The notes beneath the pieces are model-generated. The model ran no database searches. It saw nothing but the letters and a program-made list of their open reading frames with translations, and had not been told where the DNA came from. This document shows, piece by piece, positions 10,131 to 18,999 of a stretch of DNA of 64,000 nucleotides. Position 1 is the first letter of the stretch. Each line of letters begins with the position of its first letter. This DNA comes from Actinobaculum suis (GTDB taxonomy: Bacteria > Actinomycetota > Actinomycetes > Actinomycetales > Actinomycetaceae). The translations under genes were made by a program, and so were the position numbers. The stretch covers positions 16,952-80,951 of the forward strand of contig NZ_FNAU01000011.1 in the NCBI RefSeq assembly GCF_900102025.1, read 5' to 3'.

Positions 10131-11054
10131 ATGGCTGAACGGGAAGTTTCTGGCAGGCGTGCCCGCAGATCCCGTAGCTATGCGTCTGCGCAAGCCAGCG
10201 AAGAGCCGCGGGCAGTTCCCGGGCATACGCGTTTGCGTGAACAACTCAATGCGGAACGCCAGGCCCGCGCCAACGCGGAAGCAGCCGCGGCGCAACTCGA
10301 AGAAAACCATCGCATACTCAAACAGCAAGCCACAGATTCGGCGCAACGGGCTTCCCAGTTGACAGTCGAACTGGCCCGGGTCCGCGCCCAAGAACAACAA
10401 CGCACCCAAGAACTCGCGATTGCGCAAGAAAGGGAACGCCAAGCTCGCGCCGCCGCAGCTTCGGCCCAAACTCGGGCAGAAACCGCCGAACACCGCGCCC
10501 GTGATTTTGAGGCCGAACTCAATCGCGTCACCTCCGAACTTTCGGCTGCCACCGAAAAGTTTCAAGACTCTTCTGACGAGGCCGATGTTTTGCGTGGCCA
10601 AGTAGCGCAACTGGTTGCCGTCCAAGATTTCCGGCAAGGCGAACGTAGCGCCCTCGAACACGCCCAGCAACGGCTTGATGATGCCAATAAGCGCGCCGCC
10701 GAACTTTATACTCGCACTACCCAGCTCGAAAAACTCTTGCAAGAAGAAGAGGAGAGGACGGCGCTCCTGGAACGCGAACGCGATGCTTCCGCTTCCAAGT
10801 CCACGGTTCTCACCGCTGATCTTTCCCAGTCGATCCGCAACCTAGAAGAACGCGAGAGGATTGCCCAAGAACGCACCGAGCAAGTAGCCGGTTTGGAAGC
10901 CAGTCTTGCTGACGTACGGAGTGAACTGGCCGCCGCCCGGCGCAGCCTCACCACTGAAAAGGAACGCAGCGCCGCTCAGCGTCGCATTATGGTGCTCCTC
11001 GGTATCGGCTTTGCGTGTGCGGTAATCGCCCTGGTGCTTCTGGTTGTCTTGTAA
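10131..11054 (+). CDS. C-tail-anchored coiled-coil protein
   Basis: Unrecognised family. Start chosen at ATG 10131 because GAGGAGG lies seven bases before it. The 307-residue product is almost entirely charged, Ala/Glu/Arg/Gln-rich heptad sequence from about residue 35 to 280, predicting a very long continuous coiled coil. It ends in one hydrophobic helix (VLLGIGFACAVIALVLLVVL) with no residues after it, i.e. a tail anchor placing the coil in the cytoplasm. No enzymatic motif is visible. A scaffold or cell-shape role, as for other actinobacterial coiled-coil proteins, is only a guess. It is a single gene with repeat-rich spacers on both sides. Confidence 0.75.
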   Translation: MAEREVSGRRARRSRSYASAQASEEPRAVPGHTRLREQLNAERQARANAEAAAAQLEENHRILKQQATDSAQRASQLTVELARVRAQEQQRTQELAIAQERERQARAAAASAQTRAETAEHRARDFEAELNRVTSELSAATEKFQDSSDEADVLRGQVAQLVAVQDFRQGERSALEHAQQRLDDANKRAAELYTRTTQLEKLLQEEEERTALLERERDASASKSTVLTADLSQSIRNLEERERIAQERTEQVAGLEASLADVRSELAAARRSLTTEKERSAAQRRIMVLLGIGFACAVIALVLLVVL

Positions 11055-11228
11055 TTAGGTATCGCGCAGTTTCGTACCCGTGCACCGCGCTGATTATCTT
11101 AGGTATAGCGCAGTTTTACAAAATTTCACGCCGCGCCGATGACGCCACCAGCACTTCCATAAAAGTGACACAACGCAAAGGAATACCTCTAGAATCCACC
11201 CCGCCCTGGGTGATTAGAATGGCATCGT

Positions 11229-11259
11229 CCATCCAATGTTGTATTCGGATGGGCTTTTT
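11229..11259 (+). terminator. Rho-independent terminator-like hairpin
   Basis: CCATCC pairs with GGATGG across a 12-base loop and is followed by ctttttc. It could end transcription from the coiled-coil gene, 175 bases upstream, or attenuate a transcript entering the palindrome array that starts one base later. Confidence 0.5.
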
Positions 11260-11377
11260 CTTGTCTGCACAAGCATCTTGTTTACACAAGGCTCTTGTCC
11301 GAACATGTTTCCTGTCTGAACAGACTTCTTGTCTGTACAAGTTTCTTGTTCATACAAGGCTTTCTTGTTTATACAGG
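11260..11377. repeat. Array of seven 14-bp palindromes at 17-bp spacing
   Basis: Units start at 11260, 11277, 11294, 11311, 11328, 11345 and 11364. The consensus is CTTGTnnnnACAAG; units 1, 2, 5 and 6 have perfect 5-bp arms, the others one or two changes. Six units are spaced exactly 17 bp; the last is shifted by 2 bp. The 17-bp period excludes a coding origin. The array lies 340 bp upstream of the two OFA-type transporters, in a gap (11055-11720) with no other feature. Confidence 0.88.
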
Positions 11378-11720
11378 GCAAACTAATCGTCACAAAAAGT
11401 CGAGGTCAGCTCCGCAAGACGGATCCACAACTTCCGTTTCAGTGGCTCACGGCTCGCAACTCCCGGTTCTGGGGTAAGGGTTCCTGGGTAACGGTTCTAC
11501 AACTATCGTTCCGCGTCTAATAGCTCCGGAGCGGCTGTTTTCACAACCTCCGGTTCCATTATTTCCGGTTCCGCAATTTCGTATTCCAGTACGACGATCC
11601 GCGTTAGGCGTACATAAAACGCCAGCCCGGTCCGCATCATTCATCTTTTCGATTACAACCAGCGTTTTCATTGGTTACAACCAGCGCTTTCACACCTATT
11701 AGTTATGTTAGGAGGCCTTC

Positions 11721-13439
11721 GTGGCACGTTTTGGCACTCCCGTGGCACCTCTACGCACGGGTCTAAATCGCGTCGGACGGGGCGGCATCGTCACCGGCGC
11801 CAGCTTCGTCATCTTCTGTCTGTCCGCGGTCAGCGTGCTTTCCGTCGTCATCCCGGCACTGGCGGAATCCCACGGTTGGGACGTGGCCGCTACCGGTTGG
11901 ATTTACCCGGTCTTCCAAACTTTCCAGGTGGCCGCTGGACTTCTTGCCGGGAGCCTTTCTGACCGTGTAGGCCCGCGCCCGGTACTGTTCTGGGGCGGCG
12001 TGTTGTACGGGGCGGGGTGGATTCTCACCGGGTTCGCTAACTCAGTACCGGCCGTATATTTCGCCTTCTGTGTGCTTGGTGGCATCGGTAACGGTTTCGC
12101 CTACTCGCCCTCTCTTTCGACGGCGCAACGCTGGTACCCCGATAAGCGGGGCGCAATTTCTGGACTGCTCATTGCCATTTCTAACCTGGCTACCGCGGCA
12201 TTTTCGCTGGTTTCGGCTTCCCTTTTGCTGCCGCTAGTAGGCGCGGCCGCGACCTTCAAGATTATTGGCGTTTTCGCGCTGATCTTCACCTGTGGTGGAG
12301 CCCTGCTCACCCGCAATCCGCAACCCGGATGGCAGCCCGAAAACTGGCAGGCCCCGCAGGGAAGTAGCGCGACTGTAGGTTCTTACGGCGATCTGAGCCC
12401 CCGGCAAATGCTGCGTACCCGGCGCTTCTACTTCCTCTTCGTCATCTTTGCCTGCGCCTCCACCGCCGGCGCCATGATGATCAGCGCCTCCTCCCTAATC
12501 GCTCGCACCCAGCTTTTCCCCGACCCTTCCGCGCCCAGCGCGATTGCGGCCGGCGGGCTCGTCGTCTCTCTCACTACCATTGCTGGAGCGGTAGGTTCTT
12601 TCCTGGGTGGTACGATTTTCGATCGCATTGGCGGGCACCGTTCTTTGGTGATTATTTTTACGACGACGATCATCGCTCTCATCGGGCTGTCGATGGCACC
12701 CGTGCTGGGGTTTTATATTTGTGCTGCGGTCCTGCTCGGCATGGCGAATGGGGCACTCGGGGCTATCTACCCGCCTTTTACCGGGCAGACTTTCGGTACC
12801 ACGCATCTGGGTTCGAACTGGGCCACCATGTATTGGGGGTATGCCGTGGCCACGTGGGTTTCCGCCCCGCTTTCCACAGCGCTCTACGACGAAAGCGCGG
12901 GCCGCTGGGCCTACCAAAATACTTTCTACGGCGCGGCGCTGATCAGCTTGGCAGGTCTGCTACTGACCCTGTACTTGATGCTCGCTGCCCGCTTGCATAA
13001 TGCCACCCGGCGTCTGCTTTCTATTCTGCGGGTCTGGGACTACGCGCGCAGCCGGCGCAGCGAAACGCGCGCGGAATCGCGCCGTGAATCTCGGGGTTCA
13101 CGTCAACTGCCCGGTACCTCGATAGCTCGGCGCTGGCGGCAGGCAACCACATGGCTACTTCAGCAAGCTGTGCCCGCCCGAATGCAAAAGCCCGGCGCCC
13201 AAGCGGGGCCAGAACCGTGGCCGGCGGTCGAACCGCGGACGGCCACAAAGCCGATCGCAAAGCCTACCGCTATGCCAACCACAAAGCCGGCTACGCGGCC
13301 CGATGCTTTGCCGGCAACGCAACCCGCAGCCCGGCAACAGCCCGCACCGCCGGCAGCTCTGCCCGAAACACAATCTGCCGCGTATTTTGACGCGCAGCCC
13401 GCCCGCGAAACTAAGGAACCATGCCTTTCGTGTGAGTGA
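11721..13439 (+). CDS. OFA-family MFS transporter with long disordered C-terminal tail
   Basis: Twelve-helix major-facilitator transporter of the oxalate/formate antiporter (OFA) family. Start GTG 11721 is preceded by AGGAGG. The OFA signature segment GIGNGFAYSPSLSTAQRWY followed by PDKRGAISG lies near residues 115-145, and the cytoplasmic loop motif (SDRVGPRP) near 80. The transporter core ends near residue 430; about 140 further residues are Arg-rich and then Pro/Ala/Thr-rich with repeated (A/T)(K/M)P words, ending in a CxxC (CLSC). That tail is unusual for the family. Substrate is unknown; carboxylates are typical. It is followed 182 bases later by a second OFA gene, suggesting tandem duplication or a shared operon. 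Confidence 0.87.
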   Translation: MARFGTPVAPLRTGLNRVGRGGIVTGASFVIFCLSAVSVLSVVIPALAESHGWDVAATGWIYPVFQTFQVAAGLLAGSLSDRVGPRPVLFWGGVLYGAGWILTGFANSVPAVYFAFCVLGGIGNGFAYSPSLSTAQRWYPDKRGAISGLLIAISNLATAAFSLVSASLLLPLVGAAATFKIIGVFALIFTCGGALLTRNPQPGWQPENWQAPQGSSATVGSYGDLSPRQMLRTRRFYFLFVIFACASTAGAMMISASSLIARTQLFPDPSAPSAIAAGGLVVSLTTIAGAVGSFLGGTIFDRIGGHRSLVIIFTTTIIALIGLSMAPVLGFYICAAVLLGMANGALGAIYPPFTGQTFGTTHLGSNWATMYWGYAVATWVSAPLSTALYDESAGRWAYQNTFYGAALISLAGLLLTLYLMLAARLHNATRRLLSILRVWDYARSRRSETRAESRRESRGSRQLPGTSIARRWRQATTWLLQQAVPARMQKPGAQAGPEPWPAVEPRTATKPIAKPTAMPTTKPATRPDALPATQPAARQQPAPPAALPETQSAAYFDAQPARETKEPCLSCE

Positions 13440-13517
13440 CCTCAAAACGGATTTTCTGCGAGTAACCAAGCTCCAGGCCGCGCGCGAAGCCGGTGGCTTC
13501 TCCCCTATGATGGGCGG

Positions 13518-13542
13518 CATTGCACCCAAACCGGGCGCAATG
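13518..13542. other. Hairpin between the two OFA transporter genes
   Basis: CATTGC-x-CCC pairs with GGG-x-GCAATG across a 5-base loop (one mismatch). No T-tract follows on the plus strand, so it could be an mRNA-processing or stability element rather than a terminator. Confidence 0.4.
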
Positions 13543-13621
13543 GATCCGTTTATGGCACGTGCGGTCCACGCTTTATTACTAAACACTTCGCTCACATAGA
13601 GCGGGCTATAGAGAAAGAAAA

Positions 13622-14899
13622 ATGGCAGAAACACATACTGAGCACCGGCATACTAACCGCGCGCTCATTATTGGCGCCGCGTGCGTCATTATGTTCTTCA
13701 GTTCTTCAATCGCCCTATACTCGATCATCCAACAGGCAATAACTGCTATCCATCCGGAATGGGAAAAATCTTTGGCCTATGCCTTCCCCATGTTCCAAAC
13801 CGCAATGGCCGTGACAGGAATTTTTGCGGGCCGGATCTCCGATAAACTCGGCCCGCGCAATGTCGTTTTCGTGGCTGGGATTAGCTACGGCCTCGGCTTT
13901 GGCCTTTCCGGCTTCATCACCGCGCCCTGGCAGTTCTACCTCACTTTCTCGCTGCTTGGCGGCATCGGTAACGGGCTGGCTTATACCCCGGCACTCACCA
14001 CCGGGCAACGGTGGTTCCCCGATAAGCGCGGAACCATTGCGGGTATAACTTTGGCCGCTGCCACGCTTGGGCCGGCCGCCCTCTCCCCATTCCTTTCTTC
14101 CTTGCTAATCCCGCACCTAGGCATCTTCAATGCCTTGAAGTTCCTAGGGGTACTCTTCTTCATTACTATTTCTGTTCCGGCGCTGTTTATGCGCAAGCCG
14201 GCCGATGGCTGGCTACCCGAAGGCTACACGCCGCCGCAAACGGCCACGGGCTCGGTTACCGCGGGCGTGTACGGCGATTTGGGCCCGGGTGCCATGATCA
14301 AAACCGGCCAGTTCTGGCTTATGGTTGTCACTTTTGCGTTTGCTGCAATCGCTGGCACCATGATGGTGGGCAATATGTCTACCATTGGCGGACTGCAGAT
14401 CTTTGGGGATCCGAAAATTACCGCCGCCGTAGCCTTCTCCGGCACGATCGTGATGACAAATACGATCGCCAACTTCTTTGGCCGGCTCTGCTTCGGCTGG
14501 CTTATCGACAGAATTGGCGGTTTCAAGGCTCTCTTAGGCATGCTCGTAATTACTACGGCAGCCCTGCTGTTGATGACAGTCTCTCACAGCCAAGCCCTCT
14601 TCCTGTTCTCCGTGGCTCTGTTCGGGTTTTCTTTCGGAGCGCTCATGGTAATCTACCCGCCGCTCACCTCCTCCCAATTTGGCACCACGAACTCCGGGGT
14701 GAACTACGGAATCATGTTCCTCGGCTACGCCACCTCCACCTGGATTCAGTCACTTTTGGTAGCCACTTTCCATGATCCGACCGCCGGGCAAAAGGCTTAC
14801 CAGCCGGTGTTCCACGCCGCGATTGCCATCATGATCGTTGCCTTCGTATTGGTATTGATCATGATGCGTAACGAAACTCGCGAAAAGGCACGGGCCTGA
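13622..14899 (+). CDS. OFA-family MFS transporter
   Basis: A 425-residue, twelve-helix transporter of the oxalate/formate antiporter group and standard in length. It carries GRISDKLGPRN after helix 2, the family segment GIGNGLAYTPALTTGQRWF then PDKRGTIAG, and a second-half conserved stretch (MVIYPPLTSSQFGTTNSG) shared with the other OFA proteins of this window. ATG 13622 is preceded by a GAAAGAAA purine stretch. It is co-directional with the preceding OFA gene. The transported carboxylate cannot be predicted. Confidence 0.88.
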   Translation: MAETHTEHRHTNRALIIGAACVIMFFSSSIALYSIIQQAITAIHPEWEKSLAYAFPMFQTAMAVTGIFAGRISDKLGPRNVVFVAGISYGLGFGLSGFITAPWQFYLTFSLLGGIGNGLAYTPALTTGQRWFPDKRGTIAGITLAAATLGPAALSPFLSSLLIPHLGIFNALKFLGVLFFITISVPALFMRKPADGWLPEGYTPPQTATGSVTAGVYGDLGPGAMIKTGQFWLMVVTFAFAAIAGTMMVGNMSTIGGLQIFGDPKITAAVAFSGTIVMTNTIANFFGRLCFGWLIDRIGGFKALLGMLVITTAALLLMTVSHSQALFLFSVALFGFSFGALMVIYPPLTSSQFGTTNSGVNYGIMFLGYATSTWIQSLLVATFHDPTAGQKAYQPVFHAAIAIMIVAFVLVLIMMRNETREKARA

Positions 14900-15032
14900 G
14901 ATATGGCCGGCCTAAGAAGGCACGGCCCTGAATTAAGGCCGGCCTAAAAAAACGCGGGCCTAAAGCCAACCGCAAGGGGCTACATAAACCAATACTCGCG
15001 AACCTAGAAGGAAAACGGTAACAAGCCTAAAA

Positions 15033-15074
15033 CCACCGCCGCGTATGCGGCCCCAGCCTCGTACGCGGCGGTGG
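15033..15074. terminator. Strong hairpin, possible terminator
   Basis: A perfect 13-bp inverted repeat, CCACCGCCGCGTA and its complement, with a 16-base loop. On the minus strand it is followed by TTTTAGG, on the plus strand by no T-run. It separates the OFA genes from the oxidoreductase. The surrounding gap (14900-15203) also holds repeated ggccggcctaa words. Confidence 0.5.
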
Positions 15075-15203
15075 CAGGGCGAGCGGGGCAAGCCGGACGA
15101 TCTCAACGAGCCGAACGAGCCGCTATTTATAGCCCACAACCTGGCAAACACCACACAATTGATCTAATGTTGAATTACTTCACAGAGCCAAAGGAGACTT
15201 CTG

Positions 15204-16243
15204 ATGAATAACCCTGTACGTATTGCAGTTATTGGCGCTGGCGCCATGGGCCGAAACCACATTCGCTTCGTGCAAGAAGAACCTGAAGCGGAATTGGTAG
15301 CTATTGCAGATGCTTTTGAGGCTGCCCGCCCGGTAGCCGAAGCCGCCGGCGTTCCTTTCTATTTGGATAATGAAGAGATGTTCAAGGAGGCGAAGCCGGA
15401 CGGCGTCATTATCGTCACGCCGAATCACCTCCACTTGCCGGTAGCGCGTCAGGCGCTCGCGTACGGCGTCGTACCCCTGGTAGAAAAACCGATTTCGGAT
15501 GATTTGGACGATGCGCTCCGCTTCGCGGAAGAAGCTGAAAAGCCGGGATTCCGGTGCTCGTGGGTCAGCACCGCCGCCACAACCCGAAGGTCAATAAGGC
15601 GAAGGAGATTATTGCTTCGGGAGTTTTGGGGACGCTCACAGTTTCGTCGTTCCACTACCTGATTTACAAGAATGATGAGTATTACGACTTCGAATGGCGG
15701 CGCAAGAAGGGCGCCGGGCCGATTCTCGTAAACCTCGTCCACGATGTGGATCTGATGCGTTACCTGATCGGAGAAATCTCCGAGGTGCAAGGCATGCAGT
15801 CTTCGAACGGGCGTGGTTTCGAAACGGAAGATTCGGCCGTCCTGACGGTGCGCTTCGAAAACGAAGCACTCGCCGCGGTTTCCATTTCGGATGCCACTGC
15901 CTCCCCGTGGAACTGGGAAGCTACCGCACGGGAAGATCCCCAGTACCGCCCCTTCGACGCCGATGCTTACTTCATTGGCGGCACCAAGGGTGCGCTGTCC
16001 TTGCCGCGTTTGCATCACTTCTCTTACGACGGCGCTTCCAGCTGGCACAAGCCGCTGAATATGGACATCCCGGGTGTGGATGAAGCGCTCCCGCACAAGA
16101 TGCAACTCAAGCACTTCGTGCAGGTAGTGCGCCGCGAAGTCGCGCCGATCGTCACCCCGGCCGACAACGTCAAGACCTTGCGGGCAATCACGGCCATCAA
16201 GGAAGCTACCGAAACCGGCAAGCTCGTCAAGATCGAAAACTAG
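15204..16243 (+). pseudogene. Gfo/Idh/MocA-family oxidoreductase, frameshifted
   Basis: NAD(P)-dependent sugar/inositol dehydrogenase family. The first frame (from ATG 15204, after AAGGAG) gives the Rossmann motif VIGAGAMGRNH and the EKPISDD motif near residue 95. The reading then leaves frame near 15546-15551; the second frame resumes with VLVGQHRRHNPKVNKAKE and runs intact to the stop, including the conserved LVHDVDLMRYLIG segment. Adding one base in GGATTCC (as GGAATTCC would give) restores a continuous protein of about 346 residues with the expected AGIPVLVGQHRR junction. Everything else is well conserved, so this is a recent single-base deletion, an assembly error, or less likely a programmed shift. 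Substrate unknown. Confidence 0.85.
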
Positions 16244-16321
16244 CGAGCGGCCGGCTAGCGGGTGCGGCTGCGGCTGCCAGTTAGTAACCCGCACTCGCAT
16301 ACGGCCACAGTACTAACAAAT

Positions 16322-16384
16322 AAAACGGCGGCTGGGCTACACCTGCGTTCTGTTTTCACGCATGTATAGCTCAGCCGCCGTTTT
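16322..16384. terminator. Bidirectional terminator
   Basis: A long stem, AAAACGGCGGCTG at the left and its imperfect complement ending in CAGCCGCCGTTTT at the right, with further pairing inside. It has T-runs on both strands and serves the converging oxidoreductase and transaldolase genes. Confidence 0.85.
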
Positions 16385-16453
16385 GTATTAATTCCAGCTC
16401 TGCCGCGGTGGGGAGCAGCCCGGGTTAAGCCCGGGCGCCCCGCCGCTAAAAAT

Positions 16454-17563
16454 CTAGGCTTGTGCCTTATCGATGGCAGTGTTCACAGTGTTTTGCAGTT
16501 CCTTCCAAGACACGATGAACTTTTCCACGCCTTCCTTTTCCAGCAGGTCGGTTACGTCCTTCATATCCACGCCTACCGCGGTGAGGGCGTCGAATACTTC
16601 ATGGGCGTCCGTGAAATTCGCGGTAATGGTGTCCCCGGTTACTTCGCCGTGGTCATATACCGCTTCGAGCGTTTTCTCCGGCATCGTGTTGACCGTTTCG
16701 GCAGCCACGAGTTCCGTCACGTACAAAGTATCCGGATAAGCGGGGTTCTTGACCCCGGTGGAAGCCCAGAGCGGCCGCTGGAGATGCGCACCGGCGTCGG
16801 CAAGTTTCTCCCACCGTTCGCCCGAGAACTTGCGCTGGAACAGTTCGTAAGCAAGCCGAGCATTTGCCACCCCGGCCTTGCCGGCCAAAGCCTGCGCGGC
16901 GGGCGTACCCAGAGCTTCCAACCGCTTATCAACTTCCGTATCCACGCGGGAAACGAAGAAGGAAGCCACGGAACGAATTTCCGCGAGCGCTTTACCATTG
17001 CGCTGTGCCTTTTCGAGGCCTTCCAGGTAGGCCTCGATGACTTCCGCATACCGTTCCAGGGAGAAAATGAGGGTGACGTTTACCGAGATGCCCTCCCCGA
17101 TGGCTTCCGTGATTGCCGGTAGGCCTTCGCGCGTGGCCGGAATTTTGATCATCGCGTTCGGGCGGTCCACCTTGGCCCACAGTTCTTTGGCCTGCGCGGC
17201 AGTTGCCTCGGTTTCGAAAGCTAGATCCGGAGAAACTTCGATCGACACCCGGCCGTCTTCGCCCGAGGTCGTATCGTAGATCGGCCGCATAATCGTGCAC
17301 GCGTTACGCACATCTTCCGTAATGATTTCGAAAATTGCGGCGTCCCCGCGCAGTCCTTGCGCGGCAACTCCTTGCACCTGCTGGGCATAGGATTCGCCGT
17401 CGGTTAGCGCGGCGGCGAAAATTGTTGGATTCGTAGTAACGCCAGAAATATCCCGCGTTTCGATGAGCTCAGCCAAATTGCCGGAAGTGATCCGCTCCCG
17501 AGAAAGGTCATCCAACCAGATGCTGACGCCCTGTTCGGCAAGTTTTTGTGTACGCCGTACCAT
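16454..17563 (-). CDS. tal: Transaldolase
   Basis: Pentose-phosphate pathway enzyme that transfers a dihydroxyacetone unit between sedoheptulose 7-phosphate and glyceraldehyde 3-phosphate. The 369-residue length fits the long actinobacterial Tal subfamily. The signature GVTTNPTIF is near residue 40, the Schiff-base lysine is in MIKIPAT near 138, and [14 protein letters not shown] follows near 160. ATG 17563 has a GGAG six bases upstream. It is monocistronic; the neighbouring transketolase seen in many actinobacteria is absent from the window. Confidence 0.96.
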   Translation of the reverse strand: MVRRTQKLAEQGVSIWLDDLSRERITSGNLAELIETRDISGVTTNPTIFAAALTDGESYAQQVQGVAAQGLRGDAAIFEIITEDVRNACTIMRPIYDTTSGEDGRVSIEVSPDLAFETEATAAQAKELWAKVDRPNAMIKIPATREGLPAITEAIGEGISVNVTLIFSLERYAEVIEAYLEGLEKAQRNGKALAEIRSVASFFVSRVDTEVDKRLEALGTPAAQALAGKAGVANARLAYELFQRKFSGERWEKLADAGAHLQRPLWASTGVKNPAYPDTLYVTELVAAETVNTMPEKTLEAVYDHGEVTGDTITANFTDAHEVFDALTAVGVDMKDVTDLLEKEGVEKFIVSWKELQNTVNTAIDKAQA

Positions 17564-17720
17564 GTATGCTCCTCACTGCGCGCCGCGCGCGCTTCAGGCT
17601 TAGTCTTCCCGGCGCCGTGAAAAAGTGCGCCACCCCCATCGTAGTTCGCCGCGCCCCGAAAATGCGGCCCTCCCAATCAGCGGCCAGCGGCGAGCCCTGC
17701 GAGCGGGCAACTTGGTGGCA

Positions 17721-17738
17721 CCAATTCCGCGGTTTTGG
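17721..17738 (+). repeat. Single copy of the CCAATTCCGCGGTTT motif
   Basis: Isolated copy of the dispersed motif in the gap upstream of tal (17564-18024). Confidence 0.8.
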
Positions 17739-17762
17739 TCGCTGGCGCGGCGGGGTTGGCAG

Positions 17763-17827
17763 ACACGTTTCGGGCACACGTTTCGGTTACACGTCCTGGG
17801 CACACGTTTTGGTTACATGTTTTCGGC
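17763..17827. repeat. Five 13-bp tandem repeats
   Basis: Five units starting ACACGT or ACATGT at 17763, 17776, 17789, 17802 and 17815. Units 1/3 end in GGGC and 2/4 in GGTT, so there is a 26-bp higher-order period. The period excludes coding origin. Confidence 0.75.
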
Positions 17828-17908
17828 GCACCTTCTGCAGGCCTACTTTAGGAGGCACGCTTTGGACGCCTGTTCCTGTGTTTCTGCTACCGCATGTTTT
17901 GGGTGCAC

Positions 17909-17956
17909 GTTCCTGCTACGCGGTACCAGCTGCCGGTTCCTGCTACGCGGTACCAG
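17909..17956. repeat. Two 21-bp direct repeats
   Basis: The word starting GTTCCTGCTACGCGGTAC occurs at 17909-17929 and 17936-17956, just upstream of the esterase gene. No function recognised. Confidence 0.7.
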
Positions 17957-18024
17957 GCCGCTGGCTCGCAAACCGAGTAGCCTAGAAACCAAATGCTAAG
18001 CCAGGCAAACGATCGAGGGGAAAG

Positions 18025-18990
18025 ATGACGCAAGAGCAGACGCCTTATTCCGTTAGCAACGCGAAGTATCCGGAAGGTGCGCAGGTGCGCGGGCAGGAAC
18101 TACGCCGCCGCAAAGTCATTTCTTACGGAAAGGTGACTTACCGGCAGTGGTTCGATACGCATTGGCCCCGCCAGCTCACGATGGACATTCTTACTCCCGA
18201 TGAGGTTGGCCCGCACCCGGCCCTGATTTTCTTTACGGGCGGTTCTTTTGTGCGTTCTCACACCGGTAATTTTCAGCAGTTGCGCACGGCTTTCGCGGAA
18301 GCGGGGTTCGTGGTGGCGTCTGCCGAATACTCCACGATTCCGCATCCTTTCCCCGCCCAGATTGAGGACGGTAAGGCCGCCGTCGCTTTCTTGCGCACGC
18401 ACGCCACCGATTTCCAGATTGATCCGGAACGTATCGCGGTGCTTGGCGATAGTGCTGGTGGGTACCTGGTGCAGATGCTGACGACGACGAACGGCACCGC
18501 CGAGTTTCTGCCCGCCGGAACTAGCGCGGCCCAGGCCTGGATTGGGGCCGCGGTTTCCCTCTACGGGGTGTCATATTTCATGGATCCGGCTGCCTCTGAT
18601 GCGGACGTGCAAAAGGCCGCGCTTTCCGATTCGGAATTAGCCGCGATCGGGTTGGCTTTGGTGCGCGGGGTGGAATCTCCGCTTCCCTATGCGGGTTTGG
18701 CTGAGGCTGGCCATCGGGCCGCGCCAATTTTGCATGTACATGCGGACCAGCCGCCGCTGTTCTTGTTACATGGTGGGAAGGATGATTTGGTTTCGGTACG
18801 GCAGTCCACGGATATGTATCAAGCTTGCCGGCGGGTCGGGGCCGCGGCGGATTTGCGCATTATTCCGGAGGCCGGGCACGGGGATGCCTACTGGTATCAG
18901 GATGAAATAATTCAGGAAATTATTGCGTGGACGGCAGAGCGGCTCGGCTATGACCCGAGTTTCCGGCCGGGCGTACCAGTAATTTCCTAG
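18025..18990 (+). CDS. Alpha/beta-hydrolase, esterase/lipase-like
   Basis: A 321-residue serine hydrolase of the acetyl-esterase (BD-FAE/HSL-like) type, likely cytoplasmic as no signal peptide is seen. The nucleophile elbow GDSAGG puts the serine at residue 143; the acid is in LLHGGKDDLVS near 255 and the histidine in EAGHGDAYWY near 283. The oxyanion loop normally written HGGG is changed to FFTGGSF here (about 69-75), which is unusual. ATG 18025 follows GAGGGGAAAG. Its substrate, an acylated sugar or small ester, cannot be predicted. The PLP-fold gene follows after only nine bases and may be co-transcribed. Confidence 0.85.
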   Translation: MTQEQTPYSVSNAKYPEGAQVRGQELRRRKVISYGKVTYRQWFDTHWPRQLTMDILTPDEVGPHPALIFFTGGSFVRSHTGNFQQLRTAFAEAGFVVASAEYSTIPHPFPAQIEDGKAAVAFLRTHATDFQIDPERIAVLGDSAGGYLVQMLTTTNGTAEFLPAGTSAAQAWIGAAVSLYGVSYFMDPAASDADVQKAALSDSELAAIGLALVRGVESPLPYAGLAEAGHRAAPILHVHADQPPLFLLHGGKDDLVSVRQSTDMYQACRRVGAAADLRIIPEAGHGDAYWYQDEIIQEIIAWTAERLGYDPSFRPGVPVIS

Positions 18991-18999
18991 GGCGCGGCC

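Noticed and set aside
16322..16384. Riboswitch or small RNA reading of the large hairpin
   Set aside because: Symmetry, T-runs on both strands and position between converging genes make a bidirectional terminator sufficient.
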